NCBI GenBank assembly: GCA_021014325.1
Contig: CM037473.1
Span: forward strand, 4,217,501-4,281,500
Origin: Plazaster borealis
Taxonomy: Eukaryota > Echinodermata > Asteroidea > Forcipulatida > Labidiasteridae
Length of the DNA: 64,000 bases
Direction of reading: 5' to 3'
The position numbers and the translations under genes are program-made. Under the pieces are notes generated by a model, which ran no database searches, had not been told where the DNA came from, and worked only from the letters and a program-made list of their open reading frames with translations. Positions 43,334-53,698 of this stretch are shown here, piece by piece. Numbering within the stretch: position 1 is the first letter of the stretch; each line of letters starts with the position of its first letter.

Positions 43334-44866
43334 AGACTTGGTTCAAGTCGGGTCTCGTGCTAATCGAGTCAGTAATCAGCTGTGAGTGTTGTAACGCGCG
43401 CCCTCTAGTGTCATTTATTTGCCAATCCAGTGAAGTTTGGATCGCGACACCCGACTTGGTGAATCCGCCAGAAGTTTGTACACGGCCAATGGAGCTCATC
43501 TACCGATTTGGGTAGCAGCCAATGAGATTGCAGCATTTAGAATACATTACTGTTATGTACACGTTGACCTGAAAAATTGATGAATATTCAAGACTTCCTT
43601 GGAAACTCTGCCATACAACTTTGTTTTGAAAAATGGCGACTATTGGTTGTGAAGGTACGATGTGCATTTAATGGTTGTTTAGAGTGGTCATGATTGGATG
43701 GTGGATGCTATATGGTTCTCAAACGTTAGGGGCTCATCGTGCATCATGAACAAGGTCTTTAGATTCTGTCTTTCCGCCAGTATATCAATATTTAAGTGGG
43801 GTATATTGTTCAGTTGTTAAAATGACGACCGTTTGGGCTCAACGGATCGGTTTTGCATTGACGCCGTGTGAATCTCGTGGCCCCTGCGGAGCTACAGCTC
43901 TGCGGAGCTCCAGCCCCGACGAACTGGCAGCGGGGCCGGAATGGTCGGGAGTCCGAGGGGATTGGAGAAGCATGCAGACCGGGGCAACGTCGTAGTTAAT
44001 ACGTACTATCCATGGTCACACCCTCACATGTCTTAAAAATATCAAAGAATAAACGGAAATTCTTCAAAACTTGTATTGATCAAGCTTGTTGAAGAATATT
44101 TGTTCATAATTATTCTTCCCATAATTGTTAACTTATTCAAAGTTTAAAATCACGTAATGTTTGTGGTTTAACGGTTCATTGTGCAGTAAGAACAGTCCAT
44201 TGTTACACCTGCACAGAACCCCTCTTAAAAAATATATAGGCCTAAACATAAAACGGAAATTCGTCAACAAAGGGAAATCTAAAAGAGTCTGGCTTATATT
44301 CATATATTCTATCAATATGGCTACACCCCTATGTTCCGATACCCCTATGTTCCGACAACCCTGGTGTATTTTCCTATTCCTAACCCTAACCCTAACCCTA
44401 ACCCTAACCCTAACCCTATGTAAATCATGAGGGGGGCTGTCGGAACACAGGGGTGTCGGAATATAGGGGTGTCGGAATATAGAGCAGTCACCATCAATAT
44501 CGACTCTTCACATCACAGACATTTTTTTATTATTAACCTCAATGTAACGCCGTGGAGTTATTGTGAACACCTACTTTAGCGAGTCCTCATAAATTGAACT
44601 GATTTCATTGGTCAGCAGCGGACGCGTGTGTTGCTTATTTAAACTATTGCATATGCATAATGAATAACTACATATCACGCAGGGGGGTGCCTCCTGGCAG
44701 ATTCATCAAGTCGGACTTTCGAATCCAGTTGATTGGCACTTTCCTGGCGATTGAGGGCGCACAACAAAGTGGTGAAATAAAGCTGCGATTCTGAGTTAAA
44801 AAGTGCATGCAGTGGATTAGTCAGACGACGAAGGACTCGACGAAAGTTCGACTTGGGTCAAGTCTA
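43334..44866. mobile_element. 1.5-kb TIR element with 9-10-bp target duplication
   Basis: Inverted ends AGACTTGGTTCAAGTCG and CGACTTGGGTCAAGTCT, flanked by GCGTATAGGT at 43324-43333 and 44867-44876. The B5 flank (about 62404-62420) has the uninterrupted site. A 9-10-bp duplication is compatible with Mutator-like elements. No transposase frame was recognised, so it is probably non-autonomous. It contains a nested MITE at 44319-44492. Confidence 0.85.
44319..44492. mobile_element. 174-bp MITE with (CCCTAA)n core and perfect 8-bp duplication
   Basis: Flanked by ATCAATAT on both sides (44311-44318, 44493-44500). The ends carry inverted tandem words of the form ACCCCTATRTTCCGAY. The centre has about six CCCTAA units (about 44379-44418). 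It is nested in the 1.5-kb element. An 8-bp duplication suggests mobilisation by a hAT-type enzyme. Confidence 0.85.
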
Positions 44867-44886
44867 GCGTATAGGTGGCTTGTGTG

Positions 44887-45990
44887 TCAATTGGTGCTCG
44901 ATATGGGGGCACGGTGTACCCCCCCCCCCCCCCAATTGTGTCTTCAATGCTTGGAATCTCAGGAATTCTTCTGTTGATGATTTTTGGGAGGAACTTGGCT
45001 GCTATCTTCGCTGCTAAATATTCACAGCGAGGGTTCGCTCGACAAAACGTCTTAGCTAAAAATTTACCTTGCGTTCACACGGGGCATGGTCGCTGTTAGC
45101 CAGCAGAGTGTTTCGGCTTCCGGTAGTTTCCTTTGCCACTGAGTAGTTGTTTTGAAGAAATTTACATGTGTTGGCTTGAAGAATAGCTTATTTATTACAC
45201 ATGTAAAGTTTCATATTGTTGTCTAAGTTCGTAGCTTTTCGATTATTTAAATTCGCAGCGATTCGGAATGAGAAATGCATTTTGTTTTGGTCTTTTCATC
45301 TTGTCACTATAAATATACTGCGTCATCAGTCAAGTTGAATAATACAATTTCGTCCCCATTAGTGTGTGATGTCACCGTACCACAGCACGTGCGTTGTTTG
45401 TCTCTGGGAAGGAGGTTGATAGTCACATGGCCGGCCGTAGAAACGTTTTTCGATCGTTCAGATAATGTTTACAAACATGGATCCAACAATGCCCGATTCT
45501 TCGTCTTTATTATCTTTCTGTGTTATGAGTATGATTTAGCTGTGATAAGGAATATAGATGATGTCACCTTAATTGTAAAACTTAAAGAATTTTGGCGGCA
45601 ACTGAGGAGCAAAATGTATAGGCCTATACGTGCAACTCCACCAGGAGAAAAACATGTACACGGCGTCATAACATCGAGCTGAAATCATGTTTACAGCTAG
45701 CTGAGGTCAGTTGCGTTCACACGACAAAAACACTGCTAAATTCCTTTATCTGTGGCTAAAGTATCAAGTTTCACTGCTAAAGTATCAAGTTTCACTGCTA
45801 AGTTGAGTTAGCAGCGGAAATTATCACTGCTAACTTTTGGAGTTAGCAGCGAAGTTAGCAGCAGAAAAAAAGCAGCGGATGAACGATATTATGTTTCACC
45901 CTTTGTCGATATTTGTAGCCATTTTAGTGGAGACGTTTTGCAATGAAATTCCCACCTGGACCCATTCATACACGTTAGCCGCTGCAATAA
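44887..45990. other. array B spacer block, copy 1
   Basis: Non-coding and nearly identical to 63128-64000 over the available length. It contains a poly-C tract (about 44919-44934), then many short GCTAA/TTAGC words (45735-45870), and joins the B4 downstream block at about 45866. The 135-residue frame at 45275 is broken by a 1-base change in the second copy and is not a gene. Confidence 0.7.
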
Positions 45991-47568
45991 ACCAATAGAC
46001 CGTGGGCCGTCCGCTCGTATCTTGCAAGCTTGTTCCCGATAATAATACAAAATTGCCATTTTTGCCTGTTCCCGCGCTCAAATGTTGCACATTATTTCTT
46101 AATTTGAGGACAAAAATCGCCCTAAATTGTACGGTGAACGAGCCAGACATAAGTAGATTGTCCAATGAAATTTAGTCCTCATCGGGGAGCTGACCAATCA
46201 AAATTGGTCTTATGGATAGGTGCGGATGGACGAAGCGACGCGTTGCTACGAAGCGAAGCGCATTTACAGATTTGCACAAATTGAAAACTGCGCTGCTCAT
46301 TCTGCATTCGCATAGTGAGCGCTCGATCTTAGATTGAGCAAAATATTGCGCGCATTCGATATTGTGCCAATCCCTAAAATGCGCTCTACATAAACAAACC
46401 CTGCCCAGCTGATCGCCATGTTCGCATCATCATGCAGAAGAAGACAGCGAGAAGCACTCTAATTTACGGTGTTATGCCTATTTGTATGATACTCATGAAG
46501 CTTTAACACCTATAACGGAGACATGGACAAAATTCATGACATAGCGAGGTTTTTCTTGCAAGAATGGCGGTGATGCAGCTTGCGCTGCACTACCCAAATA
46601 CCTAACGATGGTGGTTTTCGTCAGAATTGCTACCAATATTTCACGGATGCTACAAAACAAAGACGGGCTGTACTCTTGCCAAGCAGAAGCAAGATAAGGA
46701 ACCTGTGCCGGCTGCTAAAGGTTAGATTTTAGAAAACTGTTTCAAGTTTGAACATTCATTTGTGACATATTTCCCTCAGTCAGACTCACTCAGTCATTGT
46801 CAGTACCCCCAAAAAGTCTTCTCTTGCTTTTATTTTTATGTATTATGCTATCAACATTTCCATTGTTTTAAGTTGATAGAGCTACAGTTGGGCGGTGAGT
46901 AGAAATAAATTGTTCAACATTATACATGTTGTTTCAACTGTTTTGTTTATATACACAATCGCACCATCACGATGGGTAGAACAAATTTGTATTTTTAAAA
47001 CTTTTTTTGCTTGTTTTTGTTTCAAATTGAAAAGTGTACAATTAAGAATTTTGGCTCTACTTACATAACAATGGTTATATTTATCTCTATTACAAAGTAT
47101 TATTGTGTACATGTAAAAAAAGTCATTGGTGCCAAAAGTATTAATTGAAGCGGGACTTATTTTTGTTATGTATTTTTTCCCCAACCAGATCGCAGTGAAT
47201 CTTCTCACATCAGAGAGGAGGACTCGGAGCCTGCTGAAAAGAGAGTTTGATTGCTCCGGTCAAGTTTTTCTTTGAAAAAAAAGGGAACCTTATCATCTGC
47301 TCCTAATCCAAGGTTTTCAACGTGACATAACATTGGTATACGTTCATGTAGTTAGTCCCATGGGCTCTATTTTAGCCAGTCAAGCACAAGTATCAGTTAT
47401 GATCAAGATGTCCTTTTTGCATGCATATTACTTCCCACTCATGCTCTACGTTATGTCACGTTGAAAACTTAAAGGGAGACACGTTGCCTTGAATTAGGCG
47501 ACTTGGGCTATAAAAAGCATTTAAAAAACATTTGTTTAGAAATTAATATGGTTGGTATGATGTTTTAT

Positions 47569-47995
47569 GGCGTGTCGTGGCCAAGCGGTTAAGAGTATCG
47601 AACTCAAGCTCCGTTGTTTCTGATCAGCGGGGTGTGGGTTCGGGTCCCGGTCGTGACACTTGTGTCCTTAAGCAAGACACTTTACCATTATTGCTTCGTC
47701 CGTCGGATGGGGCGTAAAGCCGTAGGTCTCGTGTGTTGTGTAATGCACTCAAAAGAACATGGTGCACTTATCGTAAAGAGAAGGGGTTCGCCTCGGTGTT
47801 CCTGGTTTGATTGGCTGCATATTGCGCCACAGCACCTTGTAAACCATTAATTGTGCTATAAAGGAATAGGTCTCATACTTTAACACGTAGCTCCACATAC
47901 CTTGTATAGGACAAATACTGAGCGCTTTGAGACACCCATCGGGAGTAGATAAAGCGCTATATAAGAACTGCGTATTATTATTATTGCTATTATTT
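47569..47995 (+). mobile_element. tRNA-derived SINE
   Basis: The head has tRNA-like pol III promoter boxes: box A GTGGCCAAGCGGTTAAGAG near 47577-47595 and box B GGTTCGGGTCCC near 47638-47648. A conserved core follows (CCTTAAGCAAGACACTTTACC, GGATGGGGCGTAAAGCC). The tail TGAGCGCTTTGAGA...AAGCGCTATATAAG ends in ATT repeats, a LINE-like 3' end. The tRNA part is diverged and extended, so it is not a tRNA gene. Confidence 0.85.
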
Positions 47996-48210
47996 TAAAA
48001 GTAAAAAATAATGATCCACACAAATATGCCTCGTGTGGTTTTCCTTTTACTTTGTGAACTAACATGGCCCACCATTTTGTTGGGTTACAAATTTGCCTCT
48101 GCAAAATGGCGGACCGTCTTATTCCACAAAGTAAAAGGAAAACCACACAATTTCAAGGCATATTTGTGTCAACTATTACATGTATATTCTACTTGTAAAA
48201 TATCTTTCCA

Positions 48211-48258
48211 ACCATATTCATTACCATATTCATTACCATATTCATTACCATATTCATC
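48211..48258. repeat. 12-bp tandem repeat, 4 copies
   Basis: ACCATATTCATT repeated four times in the right arm of the palindromic element, a replication-slippage expansion. Confidence 0.85.
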
Positions 48259-49843
48259 ATCACGCTTTCAAACGCTTTTTATTGCCCAAATCGCCCATTC
48301 CAAGGCAACGTGTCCCTTAATTATGAATAATGTGCAAACCTTTCAGTATTACTATGGTTAGCTTTCTTTAATGAAATGACAACAGTCCAGTAAGCAACAA
48401 TTCTGCTACATACAGGTTTTATAAAATTGGGCCAAGTTGACTGACTAGAAATTGGTAATCTAATCTGAGATCATTCTCCAGCACCGATCTACTTTCCCAG
48501 CACATTCAGTATTTATTTTAACTTGTTTAATTTTTTTTCACAACCACTATAGAGCATTTATATGTATTTTTTCAAAATTGAAAATGTTGAAAAGGAACAA
48601 TAATGTTGCATTTACATTTCAATTCTTAATCTTATCACACTTCATTAATAATCAATACACACAATTTGTATTGTTTAAATGAAAGGTTAACATTTGTTAA
48701 GCATGAGCATTCCTACGTCTTAATGCACATAAATCATGGCAATTTCGACATGATATTATGTTTCTTTATGTAAGTTATGAATGTGTTATCCATATAGGGG
48801 ACTGTTTTTAAACTCTTACAGAGCTGTGGTGTGAACAAAATTGAATGCACAAAGGAACGTTTTTTTTTGTACAGATGATAACAACATTTGTACGACATAC
48901 TTCCTCTAAATAAAATGATTTCTAGGGAGAGGAAAATTCAAGTACAAAACACATAATTTAATTAATTCTGCATTTATATTTTTGATTATGCAAGTTGAAT
49001 TTGACAGTCAATAAATTCAAAGAAGGAAATATCTGAGTTTGTCACTTTTTCTTAGGGCTGTTTGACATATTTTTTAGGTTAAAAGTGTATAAGAAACTCC
49101 AGTTAGTTTACAATCGACATGAAATGGTGTGCTTATTTATTTGCCAGCACTGACCCCCCCCCCCCTCACACTCAGTCAGGTTATTTACACATGTATCATT
49201 TGTTATACCTGAATTGTTAATTGCATGGAAATAGTGTAGAGATTCAACAATTCAACAATGGACCAACTGGCCTAAAGCCTATTCCCTACCACAAATATAA
49301 ACACCAAGTACAGTTGAAAAATATGAATTTTTTGGGGGTCAAACTGTACCTAGCTGGAGAAAGCCTATTTTTTGTTGGCCAATTGAGGGCGCTGTTTTTC
49401 TTATGTTTTTCTTTATGTTGGAAAATGTGACATTTTGTCCGTGAATTACACATTAATGCGCAACATTTGAGCGTGGGAACAATTGGATTCTTGCTTAGAC
49501 ACATATTATCTACAACTTGTGCAAGTTTCAAACAAACCCCCTCCGGAGAGAACAAGAATCGTTATCCAGAGGGATTTTCAGCCACGGCCCACAGTCTACA
49601 ACGGAAAATTGTCGGTAATATTTTTTTGGCAGCCAGCCACATTGACCCGTATGACTTGCGAAGCGCAGCATGAGATCAAAAGTAATTGTATATTTTTCGG
49701 GAGGGAGGAAAACCGGAGGGCCTGGAGAAAAGACCTTTTGGCACAACTCTACTCACACAATGTCACGTCAGTGCAAAATAAAAACCCGTCGTATCTAGCA
49801 GGAAAATACTCGATGTAAAAATGTTGCATCTCGGCGTGTATAA

Positions 49844-50989
49844 TCAAAGGATGGTGTCATCATCAGTCTCACCCTCATTTGAGTTTCGTGCTCTCCTCAT
49901 CACATGGGGACTAACTGCAGGAAAATTGTTGTCTGATAGCGGCCGACTGGATCCAGCATTGCATCGAAATGCTTGAATGAAAGCAGACCGGTATTGTGCA
50001 TGAATTGTGCCGTATATCAGTGGATTGACTATGGTGTTTAATAAAAGAGGAAGGATAGAAAACCATGGTCCAGTATTTAACAGAGTGTATGATTCTTCGG
50101 TAAATGCAACTTGTTTTATGTTTAACACATAATAAGTTATACCGATCACAATAGATGGTGTCTGGCAGATGAAGAACACAACTCCGTTGGCGATCAGAAC
50201 TTGAGCAACTTTGTTTCGACTTTGCTGTGCCTTGTGGTCTTTTCCATTTATAAAAGTAGCACTCCTGCGTTTGTTTAATGCATAAATGATCCTTACATAC
50301 ATACAAACATTGGCAATCATTGCAATGAACCAGGGTACCATTCCCACAGGTACTGTGATGACATACGCAATATTGTTTAGACCATCACAGCCCGTTATCT
50401 CTGTTGGATAATCTTGGTACTCTTCAGGCCACTTGACAATAATCTTGAAAATAAGAGTTGAAGTGCCCAGTGTTGTTGAGCAAGCAAATATCAACCCCAT
50501 CACCCAACAGATTGTGACCATTGTCTTGGTTCGGTGCCGTCCACGGATTTTCAGATGTTTCATAGGATGGCATACAGCAAGATATCTCTCAAATGACACT
50601 GTGGTAATCAGAGCAATGGATGCAAAGTATCCGGTGTTCTTCAGAAACGCACCAATGAAACACCCCGCATGACTTTTCGAGATAGAAACGACTGCCACAT
50701 GAGGGGATGCTGCGTAACTCAAAATGATGTACACAATGCTAGTAACAGTAAGGTACAGAAGATCAGCCAGGGCCAAATGTGCCAAGCAGATATTTGTTGC
50801 AGATCTGATTTTGGGAACACGAACAATGACGAACAGAAAAGCTGAATTATTGATAACTCCAAGAGTCAAGATGATCGGTATAATGACGGTAATAATGATG
50901 GTGTCCTCTGGGGAATACACAAAAAACTTAACTTCGTCCTCAGTTATGTTATATGGATGGTTCTCGTCTACCGTGCTATTATCCGCCAT
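49844..50989 (-). CDS. B4: class A GPCR, subfamily B
   Basis: An intronless receptor of 381 residues from MADN (an alternative ATG at 50998 adds MYT). All class A landmarks are present, with FFICQTP, NPLIY and the helix 8 Cys; it ends DDTIL (T-x-L). TM1-TM4 are almost identical to B3, including CFIGAFLKNTG. ECL2/TM5 is CDGLN...AYVITVPVG as in B2, and ECL3 GITYYVLNIKQVAFTEE resembles B5. The result is a three-way mosaic. WFSILPLL replaces WFSNLPLL at the start of TM7. Both flanks have been hit by large transposons: 3.6 kb starting 245 bp downstream of the stop and 4.07 kb about 310 bp upstream of the ATG. Expression may be affected. Confidence 0.94.
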   Translation of the reverse strand: MADNSTVDENHPYNITEDEVKFFVYSPEDTIIITVIIPIILTLGVINNSAFLFVIVRVPKIRSATNICLAHLALADLLYLTVTSIVYIILSYAASPHVAVVSISKSHAGCFIGAFLKNTGYFASIALITTVSFERYLAVCHPMKHLKIRGRHRTKTMVTICWVMGLIFACSTTLGTSTLIFKIIVKWPEEYQDYPTEITGCDGLNNIAYVITVPVGMVPWFIAMIANVCMYVRIIYALNKRRSATFINGKDHKAQQSRNKVAQVLIANGVVFFICQTPSIVIGITYYVLNIKQVAFTEESYTLLNTGPWFSILPLLLNTIVNPLIYGTIHAQYRSAFIQAFRCNAGSSRPLSDNNFPAVSPHVMRRARNSNEGETDDDTIL

Positions 50990-51900
50990 TGTGTACAATT
51001 AAAGCTGGCAGTGCTTCCTTCAGGATGCTCCTATTATGAGTGTTTGACTATGTGTGGTCAACAACAGCATCCATGAGACCAATTAGAACTCACTCCGCGG
51101 CGGTGAAGTTAATAACGAGAAGTCCCCTCAATCCACCAAGCGAAAGAACTAGTCCCGGCAGATTTTCTACCTTCCGTAGTAGTCAGTAGGCAGGACACGT
51201 GGTCTCCCGTATTCCGAAATCTACTCCGCGGCAGTAGAATAAATAGCAAGACGAGTTCTCAAAGAACAAAATGACAGAGCAAAGTAGATACACATGGTGT
51301 TAACGCAGGGGCGTCAATCCTTGGGGGGACGGGGGGACACGCCCCACACTTTTTGAAGGGTGGGGGACACCAATTATGTCCCCCCAGTTTTGTTTGAACT
51401 CACGCCTCATGTGGGGGCAATTTAATGTGTCATATACTGTATGACTTACGGTAACGCGCTGTCTGTTGTACAGCTAACGCTTTAGTCGATGCACCGCTCG
51501 AAACTGCTCGGCAATTTACTCACTGGTCCACCCGAAACTGCCCGCGATTGGAAACACTTCGTGCTAGCGGGTCGCACCAAACAGCCGCCGAAAGAGCGTG
51601 ATCTGAAGACTTTGATGGTACTGTATGTTTACTTCCGGTGACGCTCTGTCTACGTAGAGCCCGAAATAATCGACCATTGGTAATTTTTACTGGACATGCT
51701 AGCGGGTTGCACCAAACAGCCATCAAATAAGTGTGTTCTAAAGACTTCCATAGCCCAAAAATGTAATGAATTACGCGAATGCGCGTTGGTTGTCTTTTCA
51801 GCATACTGATCAATGCACGGTAAAAAAGCAAAAATAGCCCCAGCATCGAAGGCAGCTATGGTAAGTAACCGAGTAACCAACATAAGTCAGCTTTTCAAGT

Positions 51901-52278
51901 TAAAGGCATCGTACACGTTTGGAAATTGTCAAAGACCAGTGTTCTCACTTGGTGTATCCCAACATATGCATAAAATAACAAGCCTGTGAAAATTTGGGCT
52001 CAATTGGTCATCGAAGTTGCAAAAAAATGATGGAAGAAAAAACACCCTTGTTGTACAAATTTGTGTGCTTTCAGATAGAATAATAAAAACTTCTTGCAAG
52101 AAGTTTTTATTATTTTAGTGAGAAATTACCTCTTTCTCAAAAACTACGTTACTTCAGAGGGAGTCGTTTCTCACAATGTTTTATACAATCAACAGCTCTC
52201 TGTTGCTCGTTACCAAGTCAGTTTTTATGCTAATATATATTTTGAGTTATTACCAAACGTGTACGATACCTTTAAGAA
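51901..52278. mobile_element. TTAA-type MITE inside the hAT-like element
   Basis: Close to 33243-33624 along its length. Ends TTAAAGGCATCGTACACGTTTGG and CCAAACGTGTACGATACCTTTAA. Confidence 0.75.
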
Positions 52279-52440
52279 CAGAACAATGAGTGATCATTGA
52301 TAGGCCCTAGGTTTGATAAACAGTAGTAGGGATAGTGATAGTGAATGAGATATCGATGAGATCCTGAGTGTAAATTGTGTGTGAATTCTACTCCTTTCCT
52401 TTATCAGGACATTTTTGAGTGCCTGTTTAAATACTTCTAC

Positions 52441-53698
52441 CAGGGGCGGATACAGGGGGGCGTGGGGGCGTACGCCCCCCTTTCCGTAACCCCCCCCCCC
52501 CCAAAAAAAAAAAAAAAAAAAAAATAGCACTGTCTATTTAAAAATTAGCCACAAGTGTGTGTGGTGTGTTTTTCCCCCAGAGGCAGGATGGATTTCTTTT
52601 TCATCCCATGCCATTTACATTTTTTCTTTCTGCCAAAATCAATCTTTCATGATATGTCACTTGTAATTGTTTAAATTTGCAACAATAACATAGCATTTGA
52701 AACCTGATTTGCCAACATGTCCGGGATACGACAGTTAGCTTGAATTTGAGAAACGATCTTACCCACTGTGTATTTTAATGCATATGCATGAAACCAGATA
52801 ATGCAGCGACCAGATCCAAACGTGAGATTTGTGGTATTACAATTTTCTTTGAGTAAAATTAGAAGATTGACATGGATCAAAAGTGCTTAAAAAGTGTGTC
52901 TATTTCTCTGTTTTAGGCACACAGAGGCTTCATTTTTCACCCCTCAAAAAAACAAAAGCTCAGATCTTCTGGGGGCTTTGCCCCCTGGACCCCCATTGGG
53001 GCTTCCCCCTCTTGACCCCACCATCGATGTTACAGGAAAATTTCCCAGTAAATTAAGAAGAGTAAAATGGATCAAAAGTGCTTAAAAAGTGTGTCTATTT
53101 CTCTGTTTTAGGCACACAGAGGCTTGATTTTTAACCCCTCAAAAGGCCAAAAGCTCAGAGCTTCCGGGGCTTCGCCCCCCTGGACCCCCATCGGGGCTTC
53201 ACCCCTGGACCCCACCATCGATGTTACAGAACAATTTACAGTAAATTTAGAGGATTGATATGGATCTTAATTGCTTAAAAAGTGTGTCTATTTCTCTGTT
53301 GTTGATTAATTATATTGAAAAATCATATCGTTTGTCTCACCATGGAGGAAGGATCCTCCTCACCCAACACTTTTTTGTCCCTGAAAAATATTAACTGTAG
53401 CCTGCATGCATTTTGATTTTATAACTCAGGATGGCTGCTTAAATGACTCCCAACTCAAAAATTATGTTTAAATAATGTTCTTGCTAAAACAAAATTGGTT
53501 AAAGTGATCAGAAATTGCATGAGATCGCACCACAGAGCATCCAGAACCCTAACTGTTTCGGAACATTTACTAGGGGCCCCGAACCCATGCCGTTAGGGCT
53601 TCGCGTTATGCGCTCTCAGGCGCCACAAATTGCGTTCACCATTTGCTGCTTGGTACATTTTCACGCCCCACGTTTGGAATATCCTTGATCCGCCCGTG
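52441..53698. mobile_element. 1.26-kb hAT-like element, 5-bp duplication, nested in LINE
   Basis: Starts CAGGGGCGGATACAGGG and ends CTTGATCCGCCCGTG, with TCTAC on both sides (52436-52440, 53699-53703). The CAGGGGCGGAT end is hAT-like and the 5-bp duplication would fit the hAT5 group. The interior has poly-C/poly-A (52489-52524) and a ~195-bp tandem repeat. It has no transposase. Confidence 0.75.
52850..53301. repeat. ~195-bp tandem repeat, about 2.3 copies
   Basis: Units begin near 52882, 53077 and 53270 with AGTGCTTAAAAAGTGTGTCT. Each contains a GC-rich part with CTGGACCCCCATYGGGGCTT. It forms the interior of the nested hAT-like element. Confidence 0.85.

Larger units (their letters stand above)
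47470..48322. mobile_element. large palindromic TTAA-type element, split by a SINE
   Basis: The outer arms (TTAAAGGGAGACACGTTGCC near 47470 and GGCAACGTGTCCCTTAA near 48302-48319) are inverted. The inner arms form a strong hairpin at 48017-48165 (CACAAATATGCCTCG / CAAGGCATATTTGTG and TGGTTTTCCTTTTACTTTGTG-type arms). The left arm is interrupted by the SINE at 47569-47995. Upstream, 47313-47331 and 47450-47469 form another inverted pair (TTTTCAACGTGACATAAC). Confidence 0.7.
45996..49598. mobile_element. 3.6-kb TIR element with 3-bp CAA duplication
   Basis: Inserted in the B4 downstream block: the B3 and B5 copies read continuously ATAAACCAACGGAAAATT, while here CAA (45993-45995) and CAA (49599-49601) bracket the insert. 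The ends are TAGACCGTGGGCCGT and ACGGCCCACAGTCTA. Further imperfect inverted similarity runs about 130 bp inward (CGCTCAAATGTTGC near 46076 and its inverse near 49461). No transposase was recognised. It carries a nested palindromic element and a SINE. A 3-bp duplication recalls CACTA-type elements, but the terminal sequence differs, so I leave the superfamily open. Confidence 0.85.

Noticed and set aside
44379..44418. True telomere or chromosome end
   Set aside because: The CCCTAA tract is only about 40 bp, flanked by inverted arms and an 8-bp duplication, with ordinary array sequence on both sides.
45275..45682. 135-residue plus-strand open frame
   Set aside because: The near-identical copy at 63456-63793 has a one-base difference that breaks the frame, and there is no recognisable similarity. 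It is part of the array B spacer.
47569..47660. Possible tRNA gene
   Set aside because: Box A and box B are present but the cloverleaf is not convincing, and the sequence continues into a conserved core and LINE-like tail, so it is a SINE head.
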